Origin: Leptobrachium leishanense
Taxonomy: Eukaryota > Chordata > Amphibia > Anura > Megophryidae
Length of the DNA stretch: 64,000 nt
Assembly: GCA_009667805.1 (NCBI GenBank)
Contig: CM019064.1
Location: 75,886,400 to 75,950,399, forward strand
Reading direction: 5' to 3'
The translations under genes were made by a program, and so were the position numbers. Below, in pieces: positions 1 through 10,986 of this stretch; the first letter of the stretch is position 1, and each line of letters opens with the position of its first letter. Below the pieces are notes generated by a model. The model saw only the letters and a list, made by a program, of their open reading frames with translations, ran no database searches and was not told where the DNA came from.

Positions 1-829
1 TGTAATAAGAAAAGAAAGGTATATGATCGTGCTCTGGTTGTGGACATTGCTTTTCTCTGTATTTTTCCTTTGTGCAAGTTTTGGGGATTCTTTGCACCAT
101 CACATCCATTAGCGCTACATTATATTACCATATGAGCGATTAATTAGGAGTGTTTCTATTGTTTGGTATTGAGCTTGCTATAGAAGCTTTCAAAGCTGTC
201 ATGCCTGTTGTGTTGACATTTTAGGAACATGTTCTAGAGGCCATTTGCAAACAAGGTTTGTGTGCGATAAATTAAATTCTTTTACATTGATCCAGAAACA
301 GACCAAATCGAGTATACTCAATATCAGGGCACCGGCAGGTGCTTTTGACGCATGAGTATACGCAAAAATGGTAGTGAGCGGGTTACATTTTGTGTCCTAA
401 AAAAAGATATTTAGATTTACATGTCAGATGGATGATTCTATAAAGACTAAATACATTGAACACAAATACTAAAGCTGTAAATTTTGGTACACTAAATAAA
501 GGCATTAATGTATATCCAATGAATGCCATTCTGGAAGAGAAATGGTTCCCAGGGCTTGGATACCATGCGACTGGGGCTGGGGAAAATCAACACGTGCAAG
601 CACGTATGTATATATACTTTTGAAACTAATGATGTTATTTAATCATGGTCATATAGGAAACATTAATAATGGTTACATTATCTGCAGAGTGGGCATCAGG
701 TACTAGTGAAGTCATTCTTCAATCTTTATGATGAAAGAGACTCTTCCCAAAAACAAGAGTTACACACCTATAATGTCTGTAGCCGTTGTAGTACCTTGAA
801 TCCTCAAATTATACAGTTAGGGCTATATT
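1..829 (-). other. SGSM2: Intron sequence 3' of the last SGSM2 exon in the window
   Basis: AT-rich non-coding sequence. On the gene (minus) strand this is the intron that follows the exon ending at 1692. I looked for the next TBC-region exon (the family continues with a YYGGI-type motif) and did not find it, so it should lie below position 1. No repeat family was recognised here; short ORFs look like chance. Confidence 0.5.
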
Positions 830-1485
830 ACGATGCTAACGCTAAAACGTGGACGCAAAGGAGAAAAACCTGTGCCTGCAGGTTTCTCCTTAGTGTCCCC
901 GTTTTAGCGTGATATTATGGTGCGGGCGATAATCCAGCAGCCTGCACTGTAACACGACGCTAAGCCATAGGACTCCATTGAGGCTAGCGCTGCCGGTCAC
1001 ATGACCTGCAGGATCTCGCCTTGCGAGATCCGGCAGGTCAGCATAGTGAACCGCAGAGGGAGACTGGGGGACTTTTTTCCCCAGTCTCTCACTGCTCCCG
1101 GCAGCAAGAAGAGGTGGTTGGAGTGTCGTTCTCACCGTGGGATGGGAGGTGAGTATATCTGATTTTTGGGGGGATTTTTGGCTGGTGCTGATGGATTCCG
1201 CAGAAGCAGAATCCGTTAGCACCAGGTCCTGGCTGTGGTTAACTTTCAGGTTAACCGCAGCCGGACGGTTATTAGCTTTTGTAATACTATTGCTAATTAA
1301 CACTTTGTGTTCCCCATGTTAAGCATAGGGAGCACAAAGTATAGTAACCTCGTGCTGAAAAGCGTAAATTCCGAATTGCTAACGGGTTTTTCAACCCATT
1401 AGCATTCGGATTGTAATATGATGCACCCGCGTTAGGGCTAACGTTAACGCTCACACAGCTGTAATGTAAAAATGTAATAGGGCCC
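830..1485. mobile_element. MITE, GGGCYNTATTAC-ended, PIF/Harbinger-like
   Basis: The left end GGGCTATATTACGATG and the right end GTAATAGGGCCC are inverted. The element is flanked by TTA at 827-829 and 1486-1488, a 3-bp TSD of PIF/Harbinger type. The interior is GC-rich with many short palindromes (the Pst-like CTGCAG hairpin near 875, AGATCTCGCC..GCGAGATC near 1015). A relative in opposite orientation lies at 36250-36955, sharing the TIRs and the inner blocks GGATTC..GAATCCGTTA and GTCACATGACC. There is no transposase; ORFs on both strands here are not coding. Confidence 0.65.
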
Positions 1486-1691
1486 TTAATATTTAATTTA
1501 GCTCTTTACTTTTAAGTGCTATACTTAGGAGGATGTGATCCTTTAATGTTTGTGATATATCCACATGTATTTCAAGGCTTATAAATTAATAGATTGATTT
1601 TAGAATACAGGTTTTCCTATATTACCTATCTCTGTAGTAGATCAAACATTTTGCTGACTCCACCTAAAATGAATATGATGTTTTGACTTAC

Positions 1692-1837
1692 CTTCATATC
1701 CTTTTGATACTTGCTCCAGACTTCTTTTGTTAAGCCGCCTGTTGCGTCAGTTGGTTTGTCCGGTGGAATAATCGAATGATGAACCAAGGCAGATAGATGC
1801 GTTCGGACGGTGGACAAATGTCGACAGTAAGCCAACC
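1692..1837 (-). CDS. SGSM2: SGSM2 exon: start of the TBC region ([15 protein letters not shown])
   Basis: This 146-bp exon encodes (W)[18 protein letters not shown], then [20 protein letters not shown] and QKDMK. These residues lead into the TBC RabGAP domain of SGSM2. The choice of SGSM2 over its paralogue SGSM1 rests on the VHHxIIPPD and WSKYQKD residues, by recall. The donor is strong (ATGAAG|GTAAGTCA on the minus strand). The acceptor AAAG|GG is a little weak (A at -3) but follows an AT-rich tract. The exon starts with two bases completing a codon from the exon at 3181-3245 and ends in phase 0. The next exon is outside the window. SGSM2 (RUTBC1) is known in mammals as a Rab9A effector and a GAP for Rab32/Rab33B on endosomal or melanosomal membranes. 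Confidence 0.93.
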
Positions 1838-1923
1838 CTTTATCAATAAAATTAATAAAATTTTACCAATTTTTCTTGACGATGGTGATGCCAAAATAAT
1901 AGAGAAAAACACAAATGCATATG

Positions 1924-3149
1924 CAGTGGCGTAGCGTGGGGGGGGGGCTGGGGGGGCCGTGGCCCCAGGCGCAGTTCTGTTAGGGGCGCATAATTTCAAA
2001 AGAAATTTGCGCCCCTAAAACATGACGCCCGGACTGACCCGCCGGGCCCTTGGGCGCCGCCCAAGGGCCCGCGGGTTGAGGGGACCCAGATGCCGGGCAG
2101 CAGGAGTGCCTGCCCGGTTCTGAACAGTGAGTCCATCCGTGTTGAAGGGGAGGCGGCTGCGTGCAGGCGCAGCCGGTCACGTGGTCCGGCTAATCAGGTG
2201 GTACTGAGTCTCTGTACCACCTGACTGGCCGGACCGCGTGACCTGCGCACGAACGCAGCCGCATCCCCTTCAACACGGACGGACTCACACGCTGTTCAGG
2301 ACCGGGCAGGCACTCCCGCTGCCCGGCATCTGGGCACCCTCAACCCCTGCTGGATCCAGAGCTGGGGCAAGTATCCATGTGTGAGCTGGCTGCCGCTGGG
2401 GCAATATCCAGGTAAGAGCTGGGGCAAATCCATGAGCTGGGGGCAAATCCATGAGCTGGGGGCAAATCCATGTGAGAACTGGGGGCAAATTCATGTGAGA
2501 ACTGGGGCAAATCCATGAGCTGGGGGCAAATCCATGAGCTGGGGCATATCCATGTGAGAGCTGGGGGCAAATCCATGAGCTGGGGCAAATCCATGTGAGA
2601 ACTGGGGCAAATCCATGAGCTGGGAGCAAATCCATGAGCTGGGGCAAATCCATGAGCTGGGGCAAATCCATGAGCTGGGGCATATCCATGAGCTGGGGCA
2701 AATCCATGTGTGAGCTGGGGCAAATCCATGAGTGAGCTGGGGCAAATCCATGAGTGAGCTGGGGCAAATCCATGTGTGAGCTGGGGCAATATTCATGTGT
2801 GAGCTGTGGCAATATCCATGTGAGAGCTGGCTGGGGCAATATCCATGTGTGAGCTGGGGCAATATTCATGTGTGAGCTGGGGCAATATTCATGTGTGAGC
2901 TGGGGCAATATTCATGTGTGAGCTGGGGCAAATCCATGTGTGAGCTGCGGCATATCCATGGGAGAGCTGGGGCAATATCCATGTGAGAGCTGGGGCAATA
3001 TCCATGTGAGAGCTGGGGCAATATCCATGTGAGAGCTGGGGCAATATCCATGTGAGAGCTGCGGCAATATCGATAACGTGTCCACAGGTTGGGGGGGGCG
3101 CACAATTCTTGGCTGGCCCCGGGCGCTGACAACCCACGCTACGCCACTG
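1924..3149. mobile_element. Non-autonomous hAT element carrying a minisatellite, copy 1
   Basis: The ends CAGTGGCGTAGCGTGGG and CCCACGCTACGCCACTG are a perfect 17-bp inverted repeat. An exact 8-bp TSD TGCATATG flanks it (1916-1923 and 3150-3157), which is diagnostic of hAT transposition. Inside are an inverted GC-rich block (about 2060-2335, with TCAGGTGGTAC..GTACCACCTGA near 2200) and then a G-rich minisatellite (2359-3070). It sits in the 1343-bp intron between SGSM2 exons 3181-3245 and 1692-1837, its edge 31 bp from the splice donor. There is no transposase. A second copy is at 21645-22813. Confidence 0.93.
2359..3070 (+). repeat. G-rich minisatellite, 18-24 bp units, inside hAT copy 1
   Basis: About 30 tandem units of GAGCTGGGGCAAATCCAT (18 bp) and longer 23-24 bp variants with an extra TGTGA/GAGAGCT. 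The left part is mostly 18-bp units with (C)AAATCCATGAGCT, the right part mostly 23-24 bp units with CAATATCCATGTGAGAGCT. Because the short unit is a multiple of three and contains no stop, long ORFs occur on the minus strand in all frames. These ORFs are an artefact of the repeat, not proteins. Confidence 0.93.
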
Positions 3150-3180
3150 TGCATATGTATTATAATACACATTTACTTAC

Positions 3181-3245
3181 AACCATAGAACGCGCGGGAG
3201 ACAATCTGTCTTTTCATATTTTCACACAGCAGTTTGAGTGGTGTC
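3181..3245 (-). CDS. SGSM2: SGSM2 exon: LLCENMKRQIVSRAFYG
   Basis: A 65-bp exon encoding (R)TPLKLLCENMKRQIVSRAFYG(W), the conserved helix just before the [12 protein letters not shown] segment of SGSM proteins. The acceptor is TTCCGTTCTGCAG|GACACC and the donor is TATGGTT|GTAAGTAAAT, both good. It starts with one base completing the AG left by the exon at 10833-10986 and ends with one base (T) completed by GG at 1837. The reading frame would stop two codons past the donor, so intron retention would truncate the protein. A hAT element ends 31 bp beyond the donor. Confidence 0.93.
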
Positions 3246-3730
3246 CTGCAGAACGGAAATGTACACAAAGAACCATAACTACCAACAGTTAGTGAAAGAA
3301 GTGGATCCCCATTTCTAACAGTGTCTGGGATTAAACCCTTTAAACTGTTACCATGTAAACAGACAGACAGACTGTAACGGACAGACTGTTAATACAAAGA
3401 GAGGAAAAAAGTACACTCGGAGACATGGGAAACTTTCTGCATTGACATTGCTTTTACATGGAATGATGGTCTTGTGAAGATCAGCAGTGGCTCAGACAGT
3501 CTTTACGAACCTTATAATTGCTGTATTATGGCCAAATGAGTATTTGGCCTTTTTGTATATGACCCACATTTTCTATGCTCCATGAATATTAATATGCCTG
3601 TACTGCTTGTGAAAAAGTTTTGAATGCATAAAAAAACCTGGATCCCAAATCATCCAGCTCAATATCGTTAGATCAGGGGAGTATATTACTCTTTCGTAAT
3701 GATACATAGTTATACATAGTACATAGTTAT

Positions 3731-4279
3731 TAGGGATGTGCGTTTAGGGTTTCGGAATTTCGGAATTTTCACGAAATTTCCCGATTCGTGTTTTCGGATG
3801 CGGCCGAATTTCCGAAAATTTTTAGATCCGAAAATGGCAGATCCGAAAAGTTTTCCGAGCCGAAACGAAATATTTTTGGAATTTTCGAATGGACTTGAAA
3901 TGTGTCAAATCGAAATTTATTGCTTTGAAACGAGGAGAACAGACGTTCCGAAAAAACGAAAATTTCCGAAATTACGAAAAGTCGATACAAAAAACGAGCA
4001 AAGTGACACGAAAATACGAAAAACGGTCGATATTCCGAAAACATGTACAATTCCGAAAAACGAAAATTTCCGAAATTACGAAAAGTCGATACAAAAAACG
4101 AGCAAAGTGACACGAAAATACGAAAAATGGTCGATATTCCGAAAAAAATGTACACGAAAAACGAATCGAGCCGAACCGAATCGAAACAGAAATCGGTCGA
4201 AACTAGCCGAATCGAAAAGTTTAAAAATCCGAAAAATCAAACCGAATCGAACCGAAAAAAAAATCGGTGCACAAGCCTA
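3731..4279. mobile_element. hAT MITE, TAGGGATGTGC ends, CGAAA-rich
   Basis: The ends TAGGGATGTGC and GCACAAGCCTA are an imperfect inverted repeat, with an exact 8-bp TSD ATAGTTAT (3723-3730 and 4280-4287). The interior is composed almost wholly of TTTCGG/CCGAAA words, and a ~100-bp segment is tandemly duplicated (about 3935-4035 and 4050-4145). It inserted into the (ACATAGTT)n tail of an L2-like repeat. The 180-aa plus-strand ORF is a composition artefact. Confidence 0.85.
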
Positions 4280-4287
4280 ATAGTTAT

Positions 4288-4600
4288 ATAGGCTGAAAAA
4301 AGACATGCGTCCATCGGGTTCAGCCTCTCCCACATAACCTACTGCTGTTGATCCAAAAGAAGGCAAAAAACCCAGTCTGAAATGCTCGCCAATATGCAAC
4401 ATACTGGGAAAAAATTCCTTCTTGACCCCAGAATGGCAGTCAGATTTCTCCTTGGATCAAGAAGCTTTTACCCACATATTAAATATTATAACCCTTAATA
4501 TTCTGTGTCTGCAGGAAGTCATCCAGTCGTTTTTTAAAAGTCTGTACAGACTCTGACCCAACCACCTCAACAGGCAGAGATACAGATATACAGCATTATT
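4288..4600 (-). mobile_element. L2/CR1-like retroposon 3' region (frog CATAGTTA-tailed family)
   Basis: The segment reads as minus-strand 3' end: it contains the frog-type block GTTGATCCAAAAGAAGG and TCCTTCTTGACCCCAGAATG, and on its left an (ACATAGTT)n-like microsatellite tail (3700-3730) now split by the hAT at 3731-4279. A second copy in the other orientation is at about 61995-62245. No ORF remains. Assignment to L2/CR1 is inferred from the short-repeat tail. Confidence 0.5.
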
Positions 4601-5130
4601 TCAGAGTAGGAGAATAGATGACAATATAGTATTTCTAATTTACCCCACAATAGATCAGTTTGGATTATCATATTCAACAACATTCTTTTGAAGGGGCCTT
4701 GTGTCTTGCAAGTTGCTCTATGTGTTACGAAGTTGGCTTGCCATGGTCTCGATTTTATGAGCATAACAGATTTTGCCTGAATATTTACACACTGTTATCA
4801 TTTGGGAATTAATACTATGAATAGCTACACTCTCTCGGGCAGAGTCCTGAAGATATGCAGCTGGATATGAAGGAGGTATAAAGGATAGATACAATCTTCC
4901 AATTGATAAAAATGGTAAGCGTCATTGAAAGTCTATTCTGTTTTTGAGATAGAGAATTCCCAGTATTACTCTCTATGGCCTTGAAATGAGTTTGATTTGA
5001 AACTATGAAATATAAATATCAGTGAGCATATAAGGGTGATAAGTGCTTAATTGGAGACGAAATGGCCACAGACGCATTGAAATGTGCGCATGAGGATCAC
5101 GGGCATTTGGGGCATGTGTTTGGAAATTAA

Positions 5131-5299
5131 CAGGGTTATTTAGAGAGAGGTGAAAACCAGGAGAATGACTGGAGAAGTGAAAAATCTAGGTCAAAATAGC
5201 CAAACCAGAAAAATTCTCCCATTTATCTCACTTTCCAAATCAGCTATTTGGTCTAGATTGTTCATTCTCCTGGTTTTCACCTCTCTCTGAATAACCCTG
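5131..5299. mobile_element. MITE of the CAGGGTTATTC family
   Basis: A 169-bp near-palindrome: CAGGGTTATTTAGAGAGAGG at the left and its inverse at the right, with a core containing TAGGTCAAAATAGCCAAACC. Copies of the family lie at 17694-17872, 35323-35488 and 38288-38468, and the related outer element at 17565-17930. The TSD is 2-3 bp (TAA-like) and is not exact here. Superfamily unassigned. Confidence 0.75.
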
Positions 5300-7019
5300 A
5301 TAGTTTCAAATATGTAAGAATCTGAAATGCACAGAATGGGGTGAAATTTATCCCTCTCTAAAAGATACTAATGATGGAATTTCCATTCAGAGAAGGAAAC
5401 AGCTGACTATGGTGAGGTCTACATCTATAAAAATATGTGAGAGAAGGAAGTGGAATGACGGTCTATTTCTTCCCAAGAATGTAAAAGTAGTGGACTTTCA
5501 GTTGTAGTGTGGGGGAGTTGAGGTCTAGAGGTCCTAAGGAGAGAGATTCAAAGACAGAAGCATAGATCACCGTTGAGATCCTCACAAACATCTGACAAGA
5601 TCCTTCAAGTCCATCAAACAGGCCTATCCCTTTCGAGCGATACAATTAACCAGCCTGAGTTAACTGGTCTTCCTTAAAATATCTGAAATCGTATCCATAT
5701 TAAAGGAGCATATCTCAGCAACTTGAGTAGAACTGGAAGGGTATGATATATAGGGTTTTTAAAAACTAATAGGTATGAGAGGTAGACACTTGTCTTTTAA
5801 GGTCATGAATCAGGGATATTTGAATAAAGGATGGTTAGCTTGGAAAACATAGGCGGTAAGGTGAACCATAAAGTATCTTAGTTGAGAGGCAAGACAGCAG
5901 AATATATAATTATAATGCAGGTAATTAACCAGTTTGTCTCAAACAGGCCTTCAATTTAGAGATTTTTTAAGTCGACAGAGGAAAGATGTAGTACTAGTAA
6001 ACAATAAGTCTGTGTAGAATGATAAGGGGCGAGACAACATGATGAAAACATCATCTCTAAAGAAACTGTGTTCAGATTTTTCACCCCCCCCTAGACTCTG
6101 AGTGTTGGGGTTCAGTCTAATATGCAATGCCAATAGTTCCACAGAGGACCATGGAGCAAACAATTAAACATTAATGGTGAGCGTGGACGCCCCTGATGTG
6201 TTCTGTGCTATATTTACTAAATGCAAAATATTTTCCCACCTCACTTGAGTATTTTAATACTTTCTGGGAAACCCTGATGGTTTCATAATTTCCTATAACA
6301 CTGAAGCTCTCTATCTACAGAGATAATATTTTAAAACTATTTTAACATAGACAATTATTTACTTTTGCCAGTGGCCACCATCTATGATATGTGGCACAAA
6401 TTCTGTTACAATTCCACTGGCTTTCACCTGTGAAATGCTTTTTACAATGGAAATTTTACAATATAAAACTAAAATCATTTTAAAATAATGTTTTCTTTCC
6501 AATGTTCTAAATAAAAATGTCATATAGAGCACATACCATTATACCAACTCAAGCACGGCAAGGCAGTGTAATTAATAAATGGATTGATATACCACCCACT
6601 TTATTTTTATGTTCCCACTGGCATAATGTTTCTCTGCAGAATGAGCTATAGAAATTAGGTTTATTTCAATGTTATGCACGAGGCATTAAATGACGGCTTG
6701 GATTCACAGCTACTGTGTCATGATATAATTATGCACAGTAGTAACAACTGGAAATGTATGAAAGAACATGGTGTTTTAAATAGAATACTGGTCACAAGAC
6801 CACTTTCCTAATTTAGTGTCTGTCATTAATTCTTGGGCTGTCGATGATGGGCCTTATATACTAAGGTAATAATTCTAGAGGAATTGGAGGAAACTCAATT
6901 TAATTATTAAAAATGCAGAATTATAGTGTGCCACATAGTTCTTGTGTTCCATGTAATCCTCATAATATTTTGCTTATATATATTTTCTAGGGATATCTTG
7001 GATGTTTCATGCTATATAG

Positions 7020-7472
7020 CAGGGCTCAAAATTTCCACTCGCCTACTCGCATTTGGCGAGTGGAAATTAAGTGAGGGCGAGTGGAAATGCATACACAGGC
7101 AGCACAATAAATTATTTCGTGCTCCGCATTCCAGCGGTGCCACTGTGCACCCCCTTCCCCAGGCTGCAGGGTGGCAGGGATCAGCTGTCTAACCTGACCC
7201 AGTTCGTCTCTGTCACTGACAAGGGGGTGGAAATGAGGAGAGGAGTCTGATAACTGGGTATACATGTATCTGGGGTCTGATGTCTGAGTATTAATGTTAT
7301 TTTTGTAACTTTATTCCAAATAAAACCTTTAACAGTGTAATTTCAAAAGATAATTTAAGGGTGTGTGTTTAGAGGCAGAGTTAAGGGCTGGGTAGGGGTT
7401 AGGTGGAGCAACTGGTGGCAAGTAATTCTTATGGCCTAGTTAGTAGCTTGGGACTTGAAATTTTGAGCCTTG
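7020..7472. mobile_element. hAT MITE, CAGGGCTCAAAATTTC ends
   Basis: The left end CAGGGCTCAAAATTTC pairs with the right end GAAATTTTGAGCCTTG. The 8-bp TSD CTATATAG is exact (7012-7019 and 7473-7480). Inside, GGCGAGTGGAAAT is repeated. A shorter copy in opposite orientation is at 13245-13411. A (TA)n tract follows at about 7484-7506. Confidence 0.88.
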
Positions 7473-7639
7473 CTATATAGTATATACAGTATATATATAT
7501 ATATATGGACCTATACAATTAAATCAATCTTTGACCCATCCAATAAAGAGAGCAAATAGAGTGTGTTGTACAGCTAACTGGTAAAGTGCTGTACTACCTG
7601 GACAGTCATCCTACGGGCAGGGTCGTCTTTTCATCATGT

Positions 7640-7696
7640 ATCATGTACGTCTCCTGTATGTGCTCCCCTATTGTAAAGCGCTGCAGAATATGCTGG
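7640..7696 (+). repeat. SINE-like tail (AAAGCGCTGCAGAATATGCTGG)
   Basis: ATTGTAAAGCGCTGCAGAAT followed by ATGCTGG is a frog-type short-retroposon tail. The same words occur in reverse at about 41218-41250, and a related GGCGCTGTATAAATG lies near 7950. Body boundaries could not be set. Confidence 0.4.
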
Positions 7697-8235
7697 CTTG
7701 CTAGAAAGCAGCCTTTGGTTTCATTAGGTATGACTTACCTTTACCGGAGGTGCCTTGACGCGGCAGGTGAGCTTAAACTTCAATGGCCATTCAAGTAAAC
7801 TAAAACCTCTAATCGTGTTTTGTTTCACATGGTGTTATAGGGATAAGCGCAGGTGACACTTTTTTCTTGTTATGTTTTATACATGTTACTGGGCTGGGTA
7901 GTTGCAGCTTCCCCGTAGGGGAATAGGCGTGACACTGTTTTTTCTGTATGGCGCTGTATAAATGCCTATAACTGTAACTGTGAGAGACCCAACTCTGAAA
8001 AACAACTGTCCTATTCCAACCGAGCTGTTACTAATAACGACTGAGCCATTATATATAAAGGCCCTACTCATTAATTATAGCAGCTCCTGTCCTATTCCAC
8101 CTGAGGCAAGAACTCCTCTTTGCACAAGAAGTGCCACTGACTAGGCAGCTGGAGAATAACTAGCGACTGCAAGGTCACTCGTTATATTCGCTTGCAGCTG
8201 ATAATGACAAACACAAATACCAGGATCAAGACATA

Positions 8236-9856
8236 CAGTCAGGTCCAGAAATATTGGGCTCTATACACCACCACAATGGAGTTGGAATGAAACAAACACA
8301 ATGTGCTTTAACTGCAGACTGTCAGTTTTAATTTGAGGGTATGTACAGCCAACTCAGGTGAACGGTGTAGGACTTACAGCAGTTTGTAGATGTGCCTCCC
8401 ACATGTTAAGGGACCAAAAGTAATGGGACAATTGGCTTCTCAGCTGTTCCATGGCCAGGTGTGTGATATTCCCTCATTACCCCAATTACAATGTGCAGAT
8501 AAAAGGCCCAGAGTTCATTTCAAGTGTGCTATTTGCATTTGGAATCTGTTGCTGTCAACTCTCAAGATGAGATCCAAAGAGCCTTCACTATCAGTGAAGC
8601 AAGCCATCATTAGGTTGAAGAAACAAAACAAACCAATCAGAGAGATAGCAAGAACATTAGGCATGGCCAAAACAACTGTTTGGAACATTCTCAAAAAGAA
8701 GGAACGCACCGGTGAGCTCAGCAACACCAAAAGACCAGGGAGACCACGGAAAACAACTGTGGTGGATGAATGAAGAAGTCTTTCCCTGGTGAAGAAAACA
8801 CCCTTCACAACAGTTGGCCAGATCAAGAACACTCTCCAGGAGGTAGGTGTATGTGTGTCAAAGTCAACAATCAAGAGAAGACTTCACCAGAGTGAATACA
8901 GAGGGTTCACCACAAGATGTAAACCATTGGTGAGCCTCAAAAACAGGAAGGTCAGATTAGAGTTTGCCAAACAACACCTAACAAAGCCTTCACAGTTCTG
9001 GAACAAGATCCTATGGACAGATGAGACCAAGATCAACTTGTACCAGAGTGATGGGAAGAGAAAAATATGGAGAAGGAAAGGAACTGCTCATGATCCGAAG
9101 CATACCACCTCATCAGTGAAGCATGGTGGTGGTAGTGTCATGGCGTGGGCATGTATGGCTGCCAATGGAACTGGTTCTCTTGAATTTATTGATGATGTGA
9201 CTGCTGACAAAAGCAGCAGGGTGAATTCTGATGTGTTTTGGGCAATATTATCTGCTCACATTCAGCCAAATGCTGCAGAACTCATTGGACAGTGCTTCAC
9301 AGTGCAGATGGACAATGACTCAAAGCATACTGCAAAAGCAACCAAAGAGTTTTTGAAGAGACAGAAGTGGAATGTTATGCAATGGCCAAGTCAATCACCT
9401 GACCTGAATCCCATTGAGCATGCATTTCACTTGCTGAAGACAAAACTGAAGGGAAAATGCCCCAAGAACAAGCAGGAACTGAAGACTGTTGCAGTAGAGG
9501 CCTGGCAGAGCATCACCAGGGATGAAACACAGCATCTGGTGATGTCTATGCGTTCCAGACTTCAGGCTGTGATTGACTGCAAAGGATTTGCAACCAAGTA
9601 TTAAGAAGGGAAAGTTTAATTTATGATTATTATTCTGTCCCATTACTTTTGGTCCCTTAACAAGTGGGAGGCAATCTGCAAACTGCTGTAAGTCCTGCAC
9701 CGTTCACCTGAGTTGGATGTACATACCCTCAAATTAAAGCTGACAGTCTGCAGTTAAAGCACATTGTGTTTGTTTCATTCCAACTCCATTGTGGTGGTGT
9801 ATAGAGCCAAAGATGTTAGAATTGTGTCGATGTCCCAATATTTCTGGACCAGACTG
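8236..9856 (+). mobile_element. Tc1-like transposon, nearly intact
   Basis: TA dinucleotides flank the element (8234-8235 and 9857-9858). Inverted repeats of about 195-220 bp begin CAGTCAGGTCCAGAAATATT and end with the complement. Each TIR carries an outer and an inner block (GGGACCAAAAGTAATGGGAC at about 8410-8429 and its inverse at about 9637), the IR/DR layout of two transposase-binding sites per end. It encodes one transposase on the plus strand, broken by a single stop codon. Confidence 0.95.
8567..9604 (+). pseudogene. Tc1 transposase with one internal stop
   Basis: Reading starts at ATG 8567 (MRSKEPSLSVKQAII) and runs in one frame to the stop ending at 9604, about 345 codons, the usual length for Tc1 transposases. 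The only lesion seen is TGA at 8771-8773, where the family has Arg; CGA to TGA is a typical CpG transition. In order: a helix-turn-helix (KQNKPIREIARTLGMAKTTV), a GRPRKT AT-hook-like motif, a second HTH region, then the DDE catalytic domain with WTDETK, MDNDSKHT and SPDLNPIEH, the D-D-E triad with 34 residues between the last two. No frameshift was seen. It lies antisense to SGSM2. Confidence 0.93.
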
Positions 9857-10832
9857 TAGGTATTACATGATTTTGTTTAACATACCAAAAAAGAAATTAA
9901 AACCAATTTCTTACTCACCACTGATTCCATGGTGCAGCAGACAGTGTGATCCGATGCCTTCTGTCACCGCAACCAGAAGAACACTGAGAAGTTCTCAATT
10001 GTCCTCCACTGCCTCTGCTGTTGACTCTTGCACAAATCTCCCTGTAGTGCTATGGACTCCAGGAGAGAATAACAGCAGCTGCACCATTGCCAGTATCTAT
10101 CAGCGTTTCCCAAATAATATGAGTCGAGACACTAACATAGCTGCTCTCTCGTAATAGAGATGGTCACCAGTAGTCACCAATTGTTAACGGCTTGCAACTA
10201 ATTTTGACATTAGCAGTTCCAGATTACTGAGTTAGTCGAATAGGACTACAAGTTGAGTTGGCTCTTCAAGCCATGTATTTTTTTGTTGGGTAAACTCAAG
10301 TTGAAGAATCTTATGTTAAAAATTACCTTTTGGTCCTTATAACCTACCTAAAGTCATTCTCCAATTCACTTTGATTTTGAAATGGGTGGGCCATACACAT
10401 CTATTACAAAATACATCAAGTGGGCACTAGTGTATACAGTATGTCACATAGAGCTTGCCTGCCCCTTACTGGTGAAGGTGATATAGTACTAAAAACACCC
10501 AATGACATTTTGTAGATCTTGTGAATTAATTTCTGGGCGGTTTTGTGCTGGAGCTCAAAACTAGCATCTGTATTTATAAAGTGAAAAACATGATTACATA
10601 GTCAATCGAAGAGCAACAACAACCTAACACGTTTGAGGAACCACAGCTCTTAAATATAGCCAAAAGCAATTCATCTCTATCCATAGTTTGCTGCATTTTC
10701 TCATCGAAAACCATTACATACAGGCCGCCTTTACTTAATCTTGTGTAAGGCAGGTTCTTGTGTGAGGCAGTATGGGTGTGCATGAAATAAAATCAAATAT
10801 GTATCATATACAATATAATTCGACATGCTCAC

Positions 10833-10986
10833 CTGTCATGGACACAACTGCAGCAGGAAGGAATATCATATGGCGAACTGCCTGTGGAGCAGGATAGACA
10901 GGAAGAACCCCGGCTGCAGAACTCATTGAGCTGCCAGGGTAAAAGATTAGCACCGAAACCTTGCATCTCTAGCAAATCGTTGGAGT
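10833..10986 (-). CDS. SGSM2: SGSM2 exon: Ser/Cys-rich linker (EMQGFG..SSCLSC..SCVHD)
   Basis: A 154-bp exon. On the minus strand the acceptor is ATGTCTCTCCAG|ACTCC and the donor is CATGACAG|GTGAGCATG, an excellent match. It encodes (D)SNDLLEMQGFGANLLPW, then QLNEFCSRGSSCLSC, STGSSPYDIPS and CCSCVHD(R), matching the EMQGFG and SSCLSC segments I recall from vertebrate SGSM2. It begins with two bases after the G of the previous exon and ends with AG, completed by G in the exon at 3181-3245. An internal CTGGCAG looks like an acceptor, but using it would drop conserved EMQGFG. Confidence 0.92.

Larger units (their letters stand above)
3246..10832 (-). other. SGSM2: SGSM2 intron: repeats 3731-4600, 5131-5299, 7020-7696, 8236-9856
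   Basis: This intron joins exon 10833-10986 to exon 3181-3245. The repeats in it are listed separately. In 3246-3690, 4601-5130, 5300-7019, 7697-8235 and 9857-10832 I see AT-rich sequence without a recognised gene, RNA or repeat. An orphan GTGAGTAAG donor-like site lies on the minus strand near 9912 but has no matching conserved exon. Confidence 0.6.

Noticed and set aside
2285..3172. Minus-strand ORFs of 86-207 codons with PQLTHG/APAHGF repeats
   Set aside because: They follow the minisatellite, are open in all three frames because the unit is a multiple of three without stops, and lie in a transposon in an intron.
3738..4280. 180-aa Lys/Arg-rich plus-strand ORF
   Set aside because: Composition of CCGAAA words in a hAT MITE with TSD; no family motif.
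9905..10160. A strong GTGAGTAAG donor on the minus strand near 9912, possible extra exon
   Set aside because: No frame upstream matches SGSM2, and exons 10833-10986 and 3181-3245 already join in phase.
10921..10935. CCCTGGCAG as acceptor for a shorter exon ending at 10833
   Set aside because: It would remove the conserved EMQGFG segment and break phase; the acceptor at 10987 restores both.
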